DNA of 64,000 bases, from assembly GCF_000588875.1 (NCBI RefSeq), contig NZ_JEMV01000012.1, positions 31,081-95,080 of the forward strand, written 5' to 3'. Numbering within the stretch: the first letter of the stretch is position 1; the number at the start of each line of letters is the position of its first letter. Shown here piece after piece: positions 54,621-62,855 of this stretch. The position numbers were made by a program, and so were the translations under genes. Under the pieces are notes generated by a model. It saw nothing but the letters and a program-made list of their open reading frames with translations. It had not been told where the DNA came from and searched no databases. This DNA comes from Sphingobium sp. Ant17. Lineage in GTDB: Bacteria > Pseudomonadota > Alphaproteobacteria > Sphingomonadales > Sphingomonadaceae.

Positions 54621-55532
54621 ATGGCGCTAAAAATTGTCGAGTTCTTTGGATACGAGCCCTACCGGCCTGAAGCCGCACCTTTCGCAGCGAACAAACAATG
54701 CCCTTTCACGAACGGCGACTGCATCAAGCCGAATCACGGCGCTTGCTCGGTCAAGCTAGTCAACACGGGCTCTATTATCTGTTGCCCTAACCGGCTCTAT
54801 GCGGACGAGTATCGGGCGCTTTCTGAAGTCGGGTACGAAGTCTTCGGCGCGGGCACCGAATTGATAACCGCAAGCGAAGCGCGGCTTCGTAAGGTGCAAG
54901 GCACTCTAACCGAAAAGCAAGCCGTTCTGTTCGGGAAGCGTTGGGGCGGCGAACTTCCGTTGCCGCGCCCGCCGCGCGCCGATGGCGGCAAGGCGGGTAG
55001 CTACTATGTCGATTGGATCGTCGCGAAGATCGATAAAAATGGCGAGTTGCTTGAGTTTACCGCGCTTGAAGTCCAAACGATCGACACCACCGGCAACTAT
55101 AGCGATCAAGCCCAAGCCTATTTTGCGAGCGAACCGTTCCCCGGCATGGGAGGGCGCGGGTTTAGCGACGCCAGCATGAATTGGGAGAACGTAAATAAGC
55201 GAATATTGCCGCAATTGATCTATAAAGGTCATGTTCTTCGACGCGAATCGAAGTGTAGCAAGGGGCTATTCTTCATTTGCCCACATTCGGTCTATGAGAA
55301 AATAATGAATCGGCTCGGAAACCATCTGCACTCATACCCGATCGGCAACGGAACAATTACGTTTCGCAGTTACGGACTTGGCTACGTCGACCCCATCACG
55401 CACCAAAGGCCGTTGGAGTTCGATTCGCAGTTCACCACCACCATCGATCAGGTCGCAACCGCCTTCACGTCGCCCATGAACCTACCACCGCAGGACGTAT
55501 ATGCAGCGGCAATCGCAGCTGCACTCCGTTAA
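54621..55532 (+). CDS. NotI-family type II restriction endonuclease
   Basis: Cleaves DNA at a GC-rich palindrome. It has 303 residues. The N-terminal cysteines 27, 34, 42, 54 and 55 (KQCPFTNGDC, HGACSV, SIICCPNRLY) match the iron-binding Cys cluster of NotI. The nuclease core reads YYVDWIVAKI … FTALEVQTIDTTG, with Asp131, Glu150 and Gln152 fitting the NotI D…E-x-Q active site. The length is closer to EagI (CGGCCG) than to NotI (GCGGCCGC), but specificity cannot be read from sequence alone. The stop overlaps the convergent methyltransferase stop. Lower GC than surroundings suggests transfer. Confidence 0.88.
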   Translation: MALKIVEFFGYEPYRPEAAPFAANKQCPFTNGDCIKPNHGACSVKLVNTGSIICCPNRLYADEYRALSEVGYEVFGAGTELITASEARLRKVQGTLTEKQAVLFGKRWGGELPLPRPPRADGGKAGSYYVDWIVAKIDKNGELLEFTALEVQTIDTTGNYSDQAQAYFASEPFPGMGGRGFSDASMNWENVNKRILPQLIYKGHVLRRESKCSKGLFFICPHSVYEKIMNRLGNHLHSYPIGNGTITFRSYGLGYVDPITHQRPLEFDSQFTTTIDQVATAFTSPMNLPPQDVYAAAIAAALR

Positions 55533-56653
55533 GCCGCTTTCCGAACTCGCTCGCTACCGGACTGAAGCGCAAGCCCTAGCTGGCGTCCAAGAATGGGCGG
55601 GACTGCGTTACCAACCTGAACGAATTGATCGGTCTGGCTGCCTTCAAACACAAACCAGTCGGGGAACGACTGAAAGCGCGCTGCTTCCCGAACCGTGAGC
55701 GAACGGTTCTGCTCCGGGTGAATGTAGGCACCCCAATGAATATCGCACTTCGTTAGAATCGTTGAAGACTGGCGATCCCACTGCAACCGGCCATAACGCT
55801 TCGTGTGATCGCAGCGACGGGCGGCTTGCATCCCACGGGGAAGTAAATCGACCGGCACGTCGCGCCAGCTACCGCCCTGCGGAATATGCTTCATGCGCTG
55901 CATATTGATATTCGCCAGACGCGGGGCGGCATGATTGAAAACGCCGGTTGAGCCTTCGCGCAATTCGGTCTGATATTCCGTTCGTGGTTCGGACGTATAA
56001 TCGTGACCGACCGATGCTTCGCCATTATGCAAAATGGGAAGGTCTGAAATTGCGTCATACACCGTTATCAAAGGCTTCAGGCCAGGGCCGTGCGTCGGTT
56101 CGGGCCATACGATCGGTTCGCCGGTTCGGTTGCCCATGAAAACAAAACGGCGGCGCTCCTGCGGCACGCCATATTCTTCGGCCCGCAACACGCGCCATTC
56201 GATCCGATAGCCTAAATTCGTGAAACCCTCGACGATCGCGCGCAATGCTTCGCCGCTTCCTGCGGACGTGATCCCGGTCACGTTTTCCATAACTACCCAC
56301 CGCGGCATTAAGCCCTCCACGATGCGAAGGTATTCGCGGAAAAGTGTGGATCGCGCATCGCCCATGCCGCGCTTGTGATTATAGACGCTGTAAGCTTGGC
56401 AGGGTGGCCCCCCCGTCAATACGTCGAGTTCTCCAACGCGAAGCCGCGCCGCCCGCAAAAAGTCGTCAACCGCCAAATCCTGAATCGGCCCGCCAAGAAA
56501 CTTCGCGTCGCGGTGCGTACGTTCAAACGTTGCTCCCGCCGCTTCGTTGAAATCGCTGCCCGCGCGAACATCGAAACCGGCTTGCCGCAAGCCTTCGGAC
56601 AATCCACCGGCTCCGCAGAACAGGTCGATCGCGGTCATTTCACGCCGCTTCAT
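55529..56653 (-). CDS. DNA (cytosine-5) methyltransferase
   Basis: Protective methylase of the restriction-modification pair. It has 374 residues. Motif I is IDLFCGAGGLSEGL, motif IV is LTGGPPCQAYS with the catalytic Cys, motif VI is VVMENVTGI, motif VIII is VPQERRRFVFMGN, and motifs IX/X are LTVREAARFQSFPDWFVF and QVGNAVPPILGRQLGLAL. It is complete. The start MKRREMTAIDL at 56653 overlaps the upstream ribbon-helix-helix gene by 14 bases. It is convergent with the NotI-family gene. Confidence 0.96.
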   Translation of the reverse strand: MKRREMTAIDLFCGAGGLSEGLRQAGFDVRAGSDFNEAAGATFERTHRDAKFLGGPIQDLAVDDFLRAARLRVGELDVLTGGPPCQAYSVYNHKRGMGDARSTLFREYLRIVEGLMPRWVVMENVTGITSAGSGEALRAIVEGFTNLGYRIEWRVLRAEEYGVPQERRRFVFMGNRTGEPIVWPEPTHGPGLKPLITVYDAISDLPILHNGEASVGHDYTSEPRTEYQTELREGSTGVFNHAAPRLANINMQRMKHIPQGGSWRDVPVDLLPRGMQAARRCDHTKRYGRLQWDRQSSTILTKCDIHWGAYIHPEQNRSLTVREAARFQSFPDWFVFEGSQTDQFVQVGNAVPPILGRQLGLALQSGSERVRKAA

Positions 56654-56855
56654 TTGCCGCCCCTTTTTTGCCAAGCGGCAATGCGCCCTGCGGACCTGCA
56701 TTGCGCTCAAGATATTCGATAATTGCCTGTCGCCCTACCCACGAACACGAATGGTTATGTCGATCGGCGAAATCCTGAAGCGTGCTTGCTTCCTGAAGGC
56801 TTAGCCCGACCGTGATGCGAGGGTTTTTCGTTGGCAAGTTCGGCCTCATCTGCAT
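56640..56855 (-). CDS. ribbon-helix-helix protein, possible R-M controller
   Basis: Small DNA-binding type protein of 71 residues. The core reads PRITVGLSLQEASTLQDFAD … CSWVGRQAIIEYLERN, a strand-helix-helix pattern like CopG/Arc repressors. It overlaps the methyltransferase start, so the two are co-transcribed. It may control expression of the modification or restriction gene, a job usually done by C proteins. The start at 56855 is chosen by fit; a longer frame begins at 56915. Confidence 0.7.
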   Translation of the reverse strand: MQMRPNLPTKNPRITVGLSLQEASTLQDFADRHNHSCSWVGRQAIIEYLERNAGPQGALPLGKKGAANEAA

Positions 56856-57131
56856 CGAACGTCTCGTCCCTATTCGAGTTTCATCCGTGATGCAAGGTGC
56901 AGCACCTCGCCGCACTCTGCCCGCCTTATTCGTATTTGGTCATGTTATGTTCTTGCGGACCAATTGACAAGGGCCGCTTGCGAGATTCCTAAATTGGAGA
57001 GGTGAACGCCCCCTGCCCATGACTACCCGCGGCGCCCCCCGAGGGGTGGATCGCAATGGCTGGCTTGGAGTGGAAAGGAATCTTAGCGCAACGACTGCCT
57101 TTGGCGCCTAACCGCCCTACCCCACCCCAAC

Positions 57132-57164
57132 AAAAAAGGGCCGCCCCTTGGGGCGACCCTTTTC
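57132..57164. terminator. intrinsic terminator downstream of the cold-shock fusion gene
   Basis: GGGCCGCCCC (57138-57147), TTG, GGGCGACCC (57151-57159), flanked by A6 on the left and TTTT on the right, so it can work on both strands. It serves the minus-strand gene ending at 57202. The rest of the 345-base gap (56856-57201) shows no gene that I can support. Confidence 0.85.
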
Positions 57165-57201
57165 TATCCTCTCCCCATAACAGGGACAGTCAGGAGGCCG
57201 T

Positions 57202-58860
57202 TTAGTCGGCCTTCGTCTGGAGGTTGACGGCGGCGTATTTGCCGCGGCGGTCTACTTCCAGTTCGAAGTCGAGACGGTCGCCTTCGTTGAGGGCGGCCAT
57301 GCCGGCGCGTTCGACGGCGCTGATGTGGACGAAGGCGTCGGGCTGGCCATCATCGCGCTGAATGAAGCCGAAGCCCTTCATCGCGTTGAAGAATTTGACC
57401 GTGCCGCTGGAGCGTTCGCCGGTCAGCTGACGCTGAGGGCCACCACGTTCCGCACCGCCGCCGAAGCCGCCGGGCGCTGCACCGAAACCACCAGCGCGGG
57501 GTTCGCGCGGTTCGCGCGGCGGGCCGCGATCAGTGACGGGGAGTGGTTCGCCGTCGATGACCAGATCGGTCGCCGATACCTTGCCGCCACGATCGACCAG
57601 GGTGAAGCCGAGTTGCTGCCCTTCGGCCAGACCGGTCAGGCCAGCCTGTTCCACGGCGCTGATGTGGACGAACACGTCTTCGCCGCCATCGTCACGAACG
57701 ATGAAGCCGAAGCCCTTTTGCCCGTTGAAGAATTTGACGACGCCCTTGCCTTCGCCAACGACCTGCGCGGGCATGCCGCCACGACCGCCACCGCCGCCGA
57801 AACCACCGCCGCCGCCGCCGCCGACCGACTGTGCGGCGATTGCCGCGATGCTGACCGGGTTGCAGCCGCTCAGGCCCGAACTTTCGCAGTCGCGGACAGC
57901 GGCGCTGCCGACGGTGATCGCGCCATAATTGGCGAGACCGATCAAACCGGCATTGCCGCCATAGCCGCCGCCGCCGCCATAGCCATTGACGCTGGTGCCG
58001 GCATTGCCGCCGAAACCGCCGATGCTTTGGGCGACGATGCCCATGCCGCCATTGGTGCGGATCGCGCCGGTATTGTTGATGTAGATATCGCCGCCGTTAC
58101 CGCCGGGCAGCCCGCTCCCGCCCGAGGAGTTCTTGTTGCCGTTATCGGCAAAGCCGCCTTCGCCGCCCAGGCCGCCGCCACTCTGCGCGACGATGCCGAA
58201 CGCCGTCGACCCGCCGGTAATGTTGAGGCTGACATTGTTGGCAAACGAGATGAAACCCGCGTTTCCGCCCAGGCCACCGTTGCCGCCCGAAAACGTCTTG
58301 CGCCGGGTATTGCCGCCCGTGCCGCCATTGCCGCCGTAAGTGTAAACCAGAATGCCCGTGCTGCTGGTCGTATATCCGCCCGCCGGCTGGTTGGCGCCCG
58401 GATTGATGGTCAGGTTCACGACCCCGCCATTGCCGCCGTTGCCGCCATTGCCTCCGCTATAGACGCAGCCGTCGTCATAGATGTCGTTGCCGCCGTGCCC
58501 GCCCGCACCGCCACGACTGCCGATGATCGCGATCGAGCCGCTGCGCGTCGCGGTCGCGTTTGCCGGGGCATAGGTCAGCGCGTTACCACCGTTATTGGCG
58601 GTCGGCCCGGTGGCACCATTGCCGCCGGGGCCTGTGCCACAGGTGTTGTTTTGCCGGTTGTCCTTGCCCGCCGCGCCGTCGGCACCATGCTGCCCTTCGA
58701 GATAGGCGGGGTTGCCGTAATTGACGACCACCTGCGCCCGCGCTTCGTTGGCGGTCGCAACAATGGCTATCGCGCCCAGACTCGCTGCACTCAGCCAGGG
58801 CTTGCGCCGCTGCGACATTGTCGTGGCGGGGCCCTTGAACACGGTTATCTCGATTGGCAT
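57202..58860 (-). CDS. autotransporter-like passenger fused to two cold-shock domains
   Basis: A single 552-residue frame joining unlike parts. Residues 1-42 look like a secretion signal (SQRRKPWLSAASLGAIAIVA … NEARAQ). Residues 43-345 are Gly/Asn-rich repeats (GGNGGNGGNGG, GIVAQSGGGLGGEGG) typical of autotransporter passengers. A Gly run at about 346-360 leads to two cold-shock domains, 373-435 and 486-552, each with KGFGFI and F-VHIS RNA-binding motifs. No beta-barrel follows. Double cold-shock proteins with a Gly-rich lead are normal sphingomonad genes, so this looks like a recombination through GGN repeats, or an assembly join. The Met at residue 363 (57774) could serve as an internal start. 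Confidence 0.8.
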   Translation of the reverse strand: MPIEITVFKGPATTMSQRRKPWLSAASLGAIAIVATANEARAQVVVNYGNPAYLEGQHGADGAAGKDNRQNNTCGTGPGGNGATGPTANNGGNALTYAPANATATRSGSIAIIGSRGGAGGHGGNDIYDDGCVYSGGNGGNGGNGGVVNLTINPGANQPAGGYTTSSTGILVYTYGGNGGTGGNTRRKTFSGGNGGLGGNAGFISFANNVSLNITGGSTAFGIVAQSGGGLGGEGGFADNGNKNSSGGSGLPGGNGGDIYINNTGAIRTNGGMGIVAQSIGGFGGNAGTSVNGYGGGGGYGGNAGLIGLANYGAITVGSAAVRDCESSGLSGCNPVSIAAIAAQSVGGGGGGGFGGGGGRGGMPAQVVGEGKGVVKFFNGQKGFGFIVRDDGGEDVFVHISAVEQAGLTGLAEGQQLGFTLVDRGGKVSATDLVIDGEPLPVTDRGPPREPREPRAGGFGAAPGGFGGGAERGGPQRQLTGERSSGTVKFFNAMKGFGFIQRDDGQPDAFVHISAVERAGMAALNEGDRLDFELEVDRRGKYAAVNLQTKAD

Positions 58861-59015
58861 GACTGGCTTCCATCTACGGTTAGAATAGCGTTAAGCATGT
58901 TTTCCAGGCCCGAACGGGCCCTGGGCGTTCAGCGAAACACGCATGACGCAAGGCCACACGAGCGCGAAGTCACCGACGGGGCGTCGTGCGAAATGCCGGA
59001 CTTAAACTGGGTTTA

Positions 59016-59414
59016 TTAAGAAGCAGTGGGGACGCTACGGCTGGAAATCAGTTTCTCAAGTTCTGCTCCAGCCCGCGCGATTGCATCGAGTAATTCACCG
59101 CGCCTGTATGGTTTTGCCAGGACATCTACCGCGCCGGCACGCATTGCACGAACCGCTTCGGGAATTTCGCCAACACCGGTGCATAGGATGATTCGGTGAA
59201 GGCTGTCGGAGAACTGCAACAAACGTTGCGCCTCAAAGCCATCAAGTCCAGGCATGCAATAATCAAGCAGGACGCAGCCGGGCGTCAGGTCATTGGCAAC
59301 CGAGATAAACGCGTCTGCAGTGGCGAATGACTGCACTGAAAATCCAGCAGCTTTTAGTGATATTGATACAGACTTCCGCAAATCGGAATCATCGTCGACA
59401 ACATAAATCTGCAC
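59016..59414 (-). CDS. single-domain response regulator (FixJ-like receiver)
   Basis: Receiver domain without an output domain. It has 132 residues: IYVVDDDSDLRKSVSISLKAAGF with the acidic pocket, the phospho-acceptor Asp in CVLLDYCMPGLDG, the Thr position in ILCTGVG, and Lys in VLAKPYRRGEL. It may receive phosphate from the adjacent hybrid kinase (now damaged) or another kinase. It lies 75 bases downstream of that gene on the same strand. Confidence 0.9.
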   Translation of the reverse strand: MQIYVVDDDSDLRKSVSISLKAAGFSVQSFATADAFISVANDLTPGCVLLDYCMPGLDGFEAQRLLQFSDSLHRIILCTGVGEIPEAVRAMRAGAVDVLAKPYRRGELLDAIARAGAELEKLISSRSVPTAS

Positions 59415-59489
59415 CAGCCCATTCCCCCGAAAGGCACCCCATTTGCCCCTATCCCACGAATTGCTCCAAAATGGTGAATTTTTGCTTTA

Positions 59490-60700
59490 CTAAGCGAGCG
59501 TTGTCCGTTCGTTTAACGCCTGCCTGATCTTGGCAGCCAGTGTTGACAACCTGTAAGGTTTGCTCAGCAGTAGAACGCCAGCGTCAAGGCGGCCGTGATG
59601 CACAATGGCATTTTCAGTATAGCCGGAGGTTAATAGCACCGGCAGGCCGGGGGCTATGGCATGAATTTCTCGCGCCAGTTGCCGCCCGTTTATGCCTTCC
59701 GGCATAACCACGTCGGTGAACAACAAATCAAAGGCCTGATCGCGACGGAAAATATCCAGGGCTTCATTCCCGTTACTGGCAACTACCAGACGGTATCCCA
59801 GGCCGGTCAACTGCTTTGCAACATGATTGCGAACCAGATCATCATCTTCCACCAACAGAATACGCTCGTCACCGCCTCGCACGTCGTTATCCTGATATGG
59901 CTGAGGACGTTGGATCGCATCGCTGCCAAGGTAGCGAGGCAGATAGATGCGCACGGTCGTGCCGCTATCGACCTCGGAGTAGATTTTGATGTGTCCGCCG
60001 GTCTGCTTGATGAAGCCGTGCACCATACTCAGGCCCAGACCGCTATTTTCCCCGCCAGGCTTGGTTGTAAAAAATGGTTCGAAGACCCGATCGCGAATTT
60101 CACTGGGCATGCCGGTGCCAGTGTCAGACACCGCCATCATCACGTAAAAGCCGGGCGTGACGTCGGCATGTGCCGCTGCATAAGCTGCGTCCAGCCGCGC
60201 ATTTGCAACTTCGATTGTCAACCGGCCACCGTCAGGCATCGCATCGCGAGCGTTGATCGCCAGATTGAGAATCGCGCTTTCGAGCTGTGTCGGATCGACC
60301 AGCGTGCTTCAGGCGCCAGCATCGCTCACGAATTCCAGTTCTATTTCAGGCGTCAGCGTCTTGCGCAGCAGACCCTTCATATCCCGGAGAAGTTCGGAAG
60401 GGGCGACCAGCTGCGGCTCAAGCGGTTGCCGCCGCGCAAAGGCGAGCAACTGGGACGTGAGCTCCGCGCCACGTGAGGCTGCGACCAGGCTCAATTCCGC
60501 CAATTCGCGCGTCGTCGCGTTTTCTGCAGACTCGTCGATCAGCACTTCGCTGTTGCCGATGATGATCGTCAGGAGGTTGTTGAAATCATGGGCGACGCCA
60601 CCGGTCAATTTGCCGATGGATTCCAGGCGTTGGGACTGGCGCATTCTGGCCTCCAGCGCCATGTCGTCGCTAATGTCGCGAATGCTGCCAACCAGTTGAC
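59490..60700 (-). pseudogene. hybrid histidine kinase, degraded
   Basis: Remnant of a kinase with a C-terminal receiver. The HisKA part reads KLTGGVAHDFNNLLTIIIGN (phospho-His), the HATPase part NLAINARDAMPDGG, VSDTGTGMP and NSGLGLSMVHGFI, and the receiver ILLVEDDDLVRNHVAKQLTG … LLFTDVVMPEG. An in-frame TGA at 60309-60311 splits the protein between HisKA and HATPase. Further 5' (about 60700-60840), frames carrying SVSDQFLLQRVTGQAIGEW and GGVAGKLGQLVGSIRDIS are out of phase, so the N-terminal sensor part is broken or lost next to the MFS gene. Confidence 0.85.
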
Positions 60701-60884
60701 CTAGCTTCCCGGCGACGCCGCCACTCGCCGATCGCCTGACCTGTCACGCGTTGCAACAGAAACTGGTCGGAAACTGAAAATCGCGACCTAGCCCCAGAAC
60801 GGTGCCTTCCTCGGATCGATCGCTCGGAACCTGCCACCAGCAACCGGCCCAGTTGCAGAATTTCCGGAAATGGCAGAACGCCCA

Positions 60885-62192
60885 TTAGGCAAGGCGCCCT
60901 GATTGCGGCCAATACGGAGCGTTCTTCAATTGCCTGAAAGGGGACACGATTTTGCAAGTTTGAGACATCGGTGACAAATGTTTCCTAGGCGACGTCAAGG
61001 GTCGACCTCTTCGATATTGCCTTCGCTTCGAGCGAACCAGCACGATTCCACCAGCAACTATGGCTGCCCCCACGAACGGGGCAGCCTGGAGCCCCATTTG
61101 TTCGACGACGTGCCCTCCGCCCCAGGCGCCAAACGCGATGCCGAGATTGAAGGCGCCGATGTTCATGCCGGATGCGACGTCAGTGGCTTCGGGCGATACC
61201 TCCCGGGCGATCTGGACGACGTAGGACTGCAAGGGCGGGATATTGCCGAAAGCGAACCCTCCCCAGAACAAGGTCACCGCGACAGCTGCCCAGGGGGACG
61301 TGATGCCGAAGCCAAGCAGCACCAAGGAACCTGTAAGACCGGCGAAAACGACGGTCAAAGCGGGGACCGGTCCGATCTTGTCGGAAAGCTTCCCTCCAAG
61401 AATATTCCCGACCGCAACCGATACCCCGTAAAGCAGGATGACGAGGGTGACCGCTCCTTCGGAAAGGCGCGTTATGTCGGTAAGCATCGGCGCAAGATAG
61501 GTGAATGCGATGAAATTGCCGCCGTACCCGACTGCGGTGATGAGGTAGACGAGCAGCAAGCGCGGCGAGGTGAGCGCTTGCGCCTGTTGACGCAAGGTCG
61601 GCGGCGCGTCGCTTTCCAGGTTGGCCGGGACCAGCACAGCACTGGCGCCGAGACCGATGAGCGCGAGCAGGACGACACCATAGAATGTCGCGTGCCATCC
61701 GAAATTCTGCCCAATCCATGTTCCGAGCGGCACACCGGTTACCAGCGCGACGGTGAGCCCGAGAAAGACAAGCGCAATTGCGCTCGACTCTTTTTCCTTA
61801 GAGACAAGCTTGGTGGCGATCGTCGATGCGATCGCGAAAAACACACCATGCGCGAGCCCGGTTATGAACCTGGCTGCGACGAGCGCGAGGTAGCTTGGAG
61901 CAAAGGCTGCCATCAGATTTCCGGCAGCAAACAGCATCAGCAGCGAAAGAAGCAGCGAAAGAAGCAGCGTCTTGCGTGGCAGCTTGCCGGTCAATGCCGT
62001 GAGGATGGGTGCGCCAATGGTGACGCCAAGGGCGTACAGACTGACCAGAAGGCCGGCTGATGGAAGGGAAACGCCAAGATCCGCAGCGATCGTGGGTAAC
62101 AGCCCGACGATTACGAATTCCGTCGTGCCCACTGCAAAGGCGCTGATAGTCAGCGCCCAAAGCGCAAGCGGCATAGTCTTCTTGCCGACCAT
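60885..62192 (-). CDS. MFS efflux transporter (AraJ/YdhP-like)
   Basis: Inner-membrane drug or sugar efflux permease. It has 435 residues with about 12 hydrophobic spans. The first is ALWALTISAFAVGTTEFVIVGLLP, and the loop motif ALTGKLPRKTLLL follows span 2. LGTWIGQNFGWHATFYGVVL is typical of this subfamily. The last 40 residues (after RSKRRQ) are unlike a permease tail and probably read into foreign sequence at the junction with the broken kinase. It is divergent from a LysR gene, the usual regulator-pump pair. Start MVGKKTMPLAL at 62192. Confidence 0.9.
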   Translation of the reverse strand: MVGKKTMPLALWALTISAFAVGTTEFVIVGLLPTIAADLGVSLPSAGLLVSLYALGVTIGAPILTALTGKLPRKTLLLSLLLSLLMLFAAGNLMAAFAPSYLALVAARFITGLAHGVFFAIASTIATKLVSKEKESSAIALVFLGLTVALVTGVPLGTWIGQNFGWHATFYGVVLLALIGLGASAVLVPANLESDAPPTLRQQAQALTSPRLLLVYLITAVGYGGNFIAFTYLAPMLTDITRLSEGAVTLVILLYGVSVAVGNILGGKLSDKIGPVPALTVVFAGLTGSLVLLGFGITSPWAAVAVTLFWGGFAFGNIPPLQSYVVQIAREVSPEATDVASGMNIGAFNLGIAFGAWGGGHVVEQMGLQAAPFVGAAIVAGGIVLVRSKRRQYRRGRPLTSPRKHLSPMSQTCKIVSPFRQLKNAPYWPQSGRLA

Positions 62193-62260
62193 GTTTGTCT
62201 CCAGGTTCGAGATTTCAGTTCGACGCGAACCTAGGCGCACGCTATCATTCGATAAAGCGC

Positions 62261-62855
62261 ATGGGAGACATTGCAGCAGTGCTGGAACCGCACGAATTGC
62301 CCGACCTGAAAGAGGTCGCTTCCTTCATCGCCGTTGCCGAGGATGGCAGCTTTGCGGAGGCCGCTCGTCGCCTGGGATTATCCCCGTCGTCCCTGAGCCG
62401 CCTGGTTGCGAAGCTGGAGAACAGACTGGGCTTCGATGTTTTTCGGCGGACAACCCGTCAGCTTGGCCTGACAGAGGAAGGTGCCAAGACCCTGGCGCGC
62501 GCACGCGACCTCGTCGAAAGTGCCGAAGTCTTCGCGGACCTTGGTTCGACCCGAGGGCATCCGGCGGGTGTCATCAATGTGAATGCGCCGGTGTCCTTCA
62601 TCTTGCATGTACTTGCGCCGCGGATTCAAGAGTTCTGCGCAGCTTACCCAGAAGTGACGGTCAAGCTGTCGATGACCGATACGCTGGTGGATCTGATATC
62701 GGCTCATGCCGATGTTGCCATCCGCTTCGGCCAGCTTAAGGATTCATCCGTTCTGTTTCGGAGATTGGGCAAGTCGGCATGGCGCTTGGTGGGGGCGCCC
62801 TCGCTGCTCGAAGACGTGGGCATGCCAAATGAAGTCGCTGATCTGAAGCGATCGT
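62261..62855 (+). pseudogene. LysR-type regulator truncated by IS element
   Basis: Regulator of the divergent MFS gene by context. From the ATG at 62261 it reads a LysR helix-turn-helix (DLKEVASFIAVAEDGSFAEAARRLGLSPSSLSRLVAKLE) and about half of the effector domain (VINVNAPVSFILHVLAPRIQEF … ADVAIRFGQL). After roughly VADLKR (about 62855) the sequence stops resembling the family and ends at 62908, inside the end of the IS256-family element. The C-terminal third is missing. End coordinate approximate. Confidence 0.85.

Noticed and set aside
57000..57130. Possible RNA gene or attachment site in the gap left of the cold-shock fusion
   Set aside because: No cloverleaf or repeated core was found; only the terminator at 57132-57164 could be supported.
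57780..58520. Tandem GC-rich repeats that look like a possible repeat array
   Set aside because: They are GGN glycine codons of the passenger-like protein; spacing is irregular and there are no direct repeats with unique spacers, so not CRISPR.
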